Below, piece after piece: positions 58,814-64,000 of a stretch of 64,000 nt of DNA. Made by a program: the position numbers and the translations under genes. A model generated the notes under the pieces. The model was not told the origin of the DNA, ran no database searches, and was given only the letters and a program-made list of their open reading frames with translations. Source of the stretch: Inia geoffrensis (lineage: Eukaryota > Chordata > Mammalia > Artiodactyla > Iniidae); the NCBI GenBank assembly GCA_036417435.1, contig CM070913.1, forward strand, positions 22,846,680-22,910,679, read 5' to 3'. Positions within the stretch are counted from its first letter, which is position 1. Each line of letters opens with the position of its first letter.

Positions 58814-61800
58814 ATGGTAATAGGAATATACATATCGATAATTACTTTAAACATGAATGGATTAAATGCTCCAAATAAAAGACATAGGCTTGCTGAATGG
58901 ATACAAAAACAAGACCCATATATATGCTGTCTACAAGAGACCCACTTCAGACCTAGGGACACATACAGACTGAAAGTGAGGGGATGGAAAAAGATATTCA
59001 CTGCAAATGGAAATCAAAAGAAAGCTGGAGTAGCAATACTCATATCAGATAAAATAGACTTTAAAATAAAGAATGTGACAAGAGACAAGGAAGGACACTA
59101 CATAATGGTCAAGGGATCAATCCAAGAAGAAGATATAGAAATTGTAAATATATATGCACCCAACATAGGAGCACCTCAATACATAAGGCAACTGCTAACA
59201 GCTATAAAAGAGGAAATCAACAGTAACAAAATAATAGTGTGGGACTTTAATACCTCACTTAAACCAATGGACAGATCATCCAAAATGAAAATAAATAAGA
59301 AATAGACACAATAGACCAGATAGATTTAATTGATATTTATAGGACATTCCATCCAAAAACAGCAGATTATACTTTCTTTTCAAGTGCACACAGAACATTC
59401 TCCAGGATAGATCACATCTCGTGTCATAAATCAAGCCTCAGTAAATTTAAGAAAATTGAAATCATATCAAGCATCTTTTCGGACCACAACACTATGAGAT
59501 TAGAAATCAATTACAGGGGAAAAAAACGTAAAAAACAGAAACACATGGAGGCTAAACAATACACTACTAAATAACCAAGAGATCACTGAAGAAATCAAAG
59601 AGGAAATCAAAAAATACCTAGAGACAAATGACAATGAAAACACGACAATCCAAAACCTATGGGATGCAGCAAAAGCAGTTCTAAGAGGGAAGTTTATAGC
59701 TATACAAGCCTACCTCAAGAAACAAGAAACATCTCAAAGAAACAATCTAACCTTACACCTAAAGGAACTAGAGAAAGAAGAACAAACAAAACCCAAAGTT
59801 AGCACAAGGAGAGAAATCATAAACATCACAGCAGAAATAAATAAAATAGAAATAAAGAAAACAATAGCAAAGATCAATAAAACTAAAACCTGGTTCTTTG
59901 AGAAGATAAACAAAATTGGTAAACCATTAGCCAGACTCATCAAGAAAAAGAGGAAGAGGACTCAAATCAATAAAATTAGAAATGAAAAAGGAGAAGTTAC
60001 AACAGACACTGCAGAAATACAAAGCATCCTAAGAGACTACTACAAGCATCTCTATGCCAATAAAATGGACAACCTGGAAGAAATGGACAAATCCTTAGAA
60101 AGGTATAACCTTCCAAGGCTGAAGCAAGAAGAAATAGAAAATATGAACAGACCAATCACAAGTAATGAAATTGAAACCGTGATTAAAAACCTCCCAACAA
60201 ACAAAAGTCCAGGACCAGATGGCTTCACAGGTGAATTCTACCAAACATTTAGAGAAGAGCTAACACCTATCCTTCTCAAACTCTTCCAAAAAATTGCAGA
60301 GGAAGGAACACTCCCAAACTCATTCTATGAGGCCACCATCACCCTGATACCAGAACCAGACAAAGATAATACAAAAAAAGAAAATTACAGACCAATATCA
60401 CTGATGAATATAGATGCAAAAATTCTCAACAACATACTAGTAAACAGAATCCAACAGCACATTAAAAGGAACATACACCATGATCAAGTGGGATTTACCC
60501 CAGGGATGCAAGGATTCTTCAATATACACAAATCAATCAATGTGATACACCATATTAACAAATTGAAGAATTAAAACCATATGATCATCTCAATATATGC
60601 AGAAAAAGCTTTTGACAGAATTAAACACCCATTTATGATAAAAACTCTCCAGAAAGTGGGCATAGAGGGAACCTACCTCAACATAATAAAGACCATATAT
60701 GACAAACCCACAGCAAATATCATTCTCAATGGTCAAAAACTGAAAGTGTTTCATCTAAGATCAGGCAGAAGGCAAGAATGTCCACTCTCACCACTATTAT
60801 TCAACATAGTTTTGGAAGTCCTAACCACAGCAGAGGAGAAAAAGAAATAAAAGGAATACAGATTGGAAAAGAAGAAGTAAAACTGTCACTGTTTGCAGAT
60901 GACATGATACTATACATAGAGAATCCTAAAGATGTCACCAGAAAACTATTAGAGCTAACCAATGAATTTAGTAAAGTTGCAAGATAGAAAATTAATGCAC
61001 GGAAATCTCTTGCATTCCTATATACTAATGATGAAAAATCTGAAAGAGAAATTAAGGAAACACTCCCATTTACCACTGCAACAAAAATAATAAAATACCT
61101 AGCAATAAACTTACCTAGGGAAGACAAAAAACCTGTATGTAGAAAACTATAAGACACTGATGAAGGAGATTAAAGATAATACCAACAGATGGAGAGATAT
61201 AACATGTTCTTGGATTGGATGAATCAATATTGTGAAAATGACTATAGTACCCAAAGCAATCTACAGATTCAATGCGATCCCTATCAAATTACCAATGGCA
61301 TTTTTTACAGAACTAGATCAAAAAATCTTAAAATTTGTATGGAGACACAAAAGACCCTGAATAGCCAAAGCAGTCTTGAGGGAAAAAAACAGAGTTGGAG
61401 GAATCAGACTCCCTGACTTCAGACTTCACTACAAAGCTTCAGTAATCAAGACAGTATGGTACTGGCACAAGAACAGAAATACAGATCAATGGAACACGAC
61501 AGAAAGCCCAGAGATAAATCCATGCACCTATGGTCAACTAATCTATGACAAAGGAAGCAAGGATATACAATGGAGAAAAGACAGTCTCTTCAATAAGTGG
61601 TGCTGGGAAAACTGGACAGCTACATGTAAAAGAATAAAATTATAGCACTACCTAACACCATACACAAAAAGAAACTCAAAATGGATTAGAGACCTAAATG
61701 TAAGACTGGACACTATAAAACTCTTACAGGAAAACATAGGAAAAACACTCTTTGACATAAATCACAGCAAGATGTTTTTTGATCCACCTCCTAGAGAAAT

Positions 61801-62622
61801 GGAAATAAAAACAAAAATAAACAAATGGGACCTAATGAAACTTCAAAGCTTTTGCACAGCAAAGGAAACCATAAACAAGATGAAAAGACAACCCCTAGAA
61901 TGGGAGAAAATATTTGCAAATGAATCAGTGGACAAAGGATTAATCTCCAAAGTATATAAACAGCTCATGCAGCTCAGTATTAAAAAAACAAACAACCCAA
62001 TCCAAAAATGGGCAGAAGACCTAAACAGATTTTTCTCCAAAGAAAATCCATCCATACAGATGGCCAAGAAGCACATGAAAAGCTGCTCAACATCATTAAT
62101 CATTAGAGAAATGCAAATCAAAACTACAATGAGGTATCACCTCACACCAGTAAGAATGGGCATCAACAGAAAATCTACAAACACCAAATGCTGGAGCGGG
62201 TGTGGAGAAAAGGGAACCCTCTTGCACCATTGGTGGGAATGTAAATTGATACAGCCACTATGGAGAATAGTATGGAAGTTCTTTAAAAACTAAAAATAGA
62301 ATTACCATATGACCCAGCAATCCCACTAGTGGGCAAATACCCAGAGAAAACCATAATTCAAAAAGACACATGCACCCCAATATTCACTGCAGCACTATTT
62401 ACAATAGGCATGTCATGGAAGTAACCTACATGCCCATCAACAGACGAATAGATAAATAAGATGTGGTACATATATACAATGGAATATTACACAGCCATAA
62501 AAAGGAGTGAAATTGGGTCATTTGTAGAGACGTAGATGGATCTAGAGACTGTCATACAGAGTGAAGTCAGTCAGGAAGGGAAAAACAAATAACCTATATT
62601 AATGCATATGTGTGGAACCTAG
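58814..62622 (+). pseudogene. L1 copy B ORF2 relic (endonuclease / reverse transcriptase)
   Basis: Opens at 58814 with MVIGIYISIITLNMNGLNAP. The first 163 codons are continuous and include QETH, but the GDFNT motif reads WDFNT (Gly to Trp). A small deletion brings a stop at 59303-59305. The RT part runs 60065-60574 ([16 protein letters not shown]) to a TAA at 60572-60574 caused by one substitution. The next segment, 60581-60850, has [13 protein letters not shown] where RQGCPLSP is usual, and ends after a 4-nt deletion. FADDMILY is intact at 60892-60914. Later stops include TAG at 60985-60987 and TGA at 61358-61360. The Cys motif CX3CX7HX4C is preserved (62189-62242). Not functional. Confidence 0.93.
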
Positions 62623-62834
62623 AAAAATGGTACAGATGAACCAGTTTGCAGGGCAGAAATGGAGACACAGATGTAGAGAACAAATGTATGGACACCAAGG
62701 GGGGAAAGCGGCGGGTGGTGGTGGTGGTGGGATGAATTGGGAGATTGGGATTGACATGTATACACTAATATGTATAAAATGGATGACTAATAAGAACCTG
62801 CTGTATAAAACAATAAATAAAAGAAAAAAATTCT
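62623..62834 (+). other. L1 copy B 3'UTR with G-rich/GGT tract
   Basis: G6 at 62699-62704, then GCGGCGGGTGGTGGTGGTGG to 62731, the 'gatgaattgggagattggga' stretch and an A-rich tail. The GGT repeat is expanded relative to copy A. Confidence 0.85.
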
Positions 62835-62852
62835 TTTAAAACGTTGTAAAGT

Positions 62853-63375
62853 GTTATAGCAAATTGGCAGGGGAGGGGCTTCTTCGTTTGTACACTGACC
62901 TCTATAGCAAGTTTTTCTTGTCTTGTTGTTTTATGTTTTTACCAGAATCAGTAAGTGAAAGTGAAAGCTAGACTGAGAGAAAAAATGCCACTCATTATAT
63001 CCAAAGAAGTACTTAAAAACCAATAGCCAATTCCTAATTAAATTTGTGAGGATCCTTGTTTTTGATTATATCATGAAGGAAATATGGAAATACAGTTTGC
63101 AATTTAAATCTATTTTTAAGGAGGTAAAAGGGAAAACTAAGACAAATAGCAAACAAAGTTAATACCTCATGTTAAATACAGACACCTGAAAGAACTACAG
63201 CCAAGAACACAGACAATATGCTTCTTGAGCACACAAGCTAATTACTTAAACAAAAGGTAAGTTATCTCCATGCTGCCTACTAAATTTCTTCTAAATCCTT
63301 CCAGTTTTTATTGGAGAACTTTCCACCAAATTTAAGTGCAGCCAGAGCACAGACCATGCAGTCATTCTGGGCTGC
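62853..63375. other. Unique DNA
   Basis: No recognised repeat or gene. Confidence 0.4.
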
Positions 63376-63390
63376 AAAAATACTGACTTT

Positions 63391-63590
63391 GGGGCTTCCC
63401 TGGTGGTGCAATGGTTGAGAGTCCGCCTGCCAATGCAGGGGACATGGGTTCGTGCCCCGGTCCGGGAGGATCCCACATGCCGCGGAGCAGCTGGGCCCGT
63501 GAGCCATGGCCGCTGGGCCTGCGCGTCCGGAGCCTGTGCTCCGCAACGGGAGAGGCCACAACAGTGAGAGGCCCGTGTACCGCAAAAAAA
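63391..63590 (+). mobile_element. CHR-2-type SINE
   Basis: GGGGCTTCCCTGGTGGTGCA through GTGAGAGGCCCGTGTACCGC and an A tail. The TSD AAAAATACTGAC lies at 63376-63387 and 63588-63599. A/B-box-like Pol III elements are visible (TGGTGCAATGG, GGTTCGTGCCC). CpGs are well kept. Confidence 0.96.
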
Positions 63591-63599
63591 AATACTGAC

Positions 63600-63757
63600 C
63601 TTGTTTCCAACTCTGTAAAAATGTTTTCACATCAGTGCATTTCTAGTATCATTTTCTCATTCGCCCCCTGCTCCCATCTCCCGCCCTAAGAAATTGCAGT
63701 TCTGTGTTTTGAACGGTCTCTCTCTTCTCCTTTCTCTCCATTCACCACTTATCCTTT
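63600..63757. other. Short unique spacer
   Basis: CT-rich sequence between two SINEs; no feature recognised. Confidence 0.35.
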
Positions 63758-64000
63758 TTTTAAAAAAACTTTTATTTTTATTTATTTATTTTTGGCTGTG
63801 TTGGGTCTTTGTTGCTGTGTGTGGGCTTTCTCTAGCTGCAGCGAGTGGGGAGTTCTCTTCATTGTGGTGCGCAGGCTTCTCCTTGCAGTGGCTTCTGTTG
63901 TTGCGGAGCACCGGCTCTAGAGTGCAGGCTCAGTAGTTGTGGCACATGGACTTGGTTGCTCCGCAGCAAGTGGGATCTTCCTGGACCAGGGCTTGAACCC
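63758..64000 (-). mobile_element. CHR-1-type SINE, minus strand, cut by window end
   Basis: T/ATTT-rich tail, then GGCTGTGTTGGGTCTTTGTT, 'gtggtgcgcaggcttctcct', 'ttgcggagcaccggctctag' and 'ggaccagggcttgaaccc'. The antisense head and the second TSD copy lie outside the window. Confidence 0.93.

Larger units (their letters stand above)
57775..62834 (+). mobile_element. L1 copy B (LINE-1), near full-length but 5'-truncated and defective
   Basis: Plus strand, same subfamily as copy A. It begins about 76 bp before the ORF1 ATG, so nearly all of the 5'UTR promoter is missing. ORF1, a 58-bp spacer, ORF2, a G-rich 3'UTR and an A-rich tail follow. A weak TSD candidate is AAAAGTTGTAGAG (57760-57772) with AAAACGTTGTAAAG (about 62839-62851), sharing GTTGTA. 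Unlike copy A it has no SINE insertion. Without a promoter and with broken ORFs it is dead. Confidence 0.95.

Noticed and set aside
1..64000. CRISPR arrays, prophage, operons or other microbial systems
   Set aside because: All dense repeats are eukaryotic interspersed elements; there are no regularly spaced repeats and no compact gene clusters.

Overview
This window is ordinary AT-rich mammalian nuclear DNA, and it consists largely of transposable elements. The organism is very probably a cetacean, or failing that another cetartiodactyl. The evidence is nine or more tRNA-derived SINEs of the CHR type (head beginning GGGCTTCCCTGGTGG), in both the short CHR-2-like and the long CHR-1-like forms, together with L1 copies of one matching subfamily. 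I saw no BovB or Bov-A elements (ruminants), no PRE-1 (pig) and no Alu or B1/B2. I recognise no intact protein-coding gene and no cellular RNA gene. Long open frames other than the L1 relics are either antisense or SINE-derived, or sit in low-complexity DNA.

Layout. 1-4.6 kb: a CHR-1 SINE, an L2 relic and unique DNA. 4.6-9.9 kb: L1 copy A, plus strand, nearly full length from just upstream of ORF1, heavily mutated and split by a CHR-2 SINE inside ORF1. 9.9-10.9 kb: two further L1 3' ends and TG/TA microsatellites. 11-15.4 kb: a SINE, an L2 and unique DNA. 15.5-16.1 kb: the only GC-rich, CpG-dense block in the window and the best promoter candidate. 16.5-22.8 kb: L2, MIR, a HAL1-like relic with an L1 tail inside it, and SINEs with clear target-site duplications (TSDs). 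26-30 kb: an ancient L1 (+) and a 1.45-kb L1 (-). 32-42.4 kb: SINEs, a possible exon, two unusual inverted repeats, a MER5 split by an L1 tail with a 13-bp TSD, a long L2, and an ancient L1 split by a CHR-1 SINE. 42.4-51.5 kb: mostly unique, repeat-poor AT-rich DNA. 51.5-57.4 kb: old repeats (L1 tail, L2, MLT1-like LTR, MER5, MIR), a polypurine tract and a C14 run. 57.8-62.8 kb: L1 copy B, same subfamily and orientation as copy A. 63.4 kb to the end: a CHR-2 SINE and a CHR-1 SINE cut by the window edge.

How the parts relate. The window is best read as layers of insertions of different ages. Ancient MIR, L2, MER5, HAL1 and MLT1 form the base. Old L1s follow, then the A/B L1 subfamily, then CHR SINEs that cut into L1s and carry recognisable TSDs. 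CHR SINEs have no enzyme of their own and are believed to be mobilised by L1 ORF2p; their A-rich tails and 8-16 bp TSDs fit this. Neither L1 copy could encode a working ORF2p today.

No clear new biological system is visible. The observations most worth checking are the isolated CpG-rich block, a splice-bounded open segment at 34.48-34.62 kb, an interleaved (A-B-A'-B') inverted repeat at 35.31 kb, and a frameshift apparently shared by both L1 copies. All coordinates of repeats are by eye and may be off by a few bases (tens of bases for old repeats).
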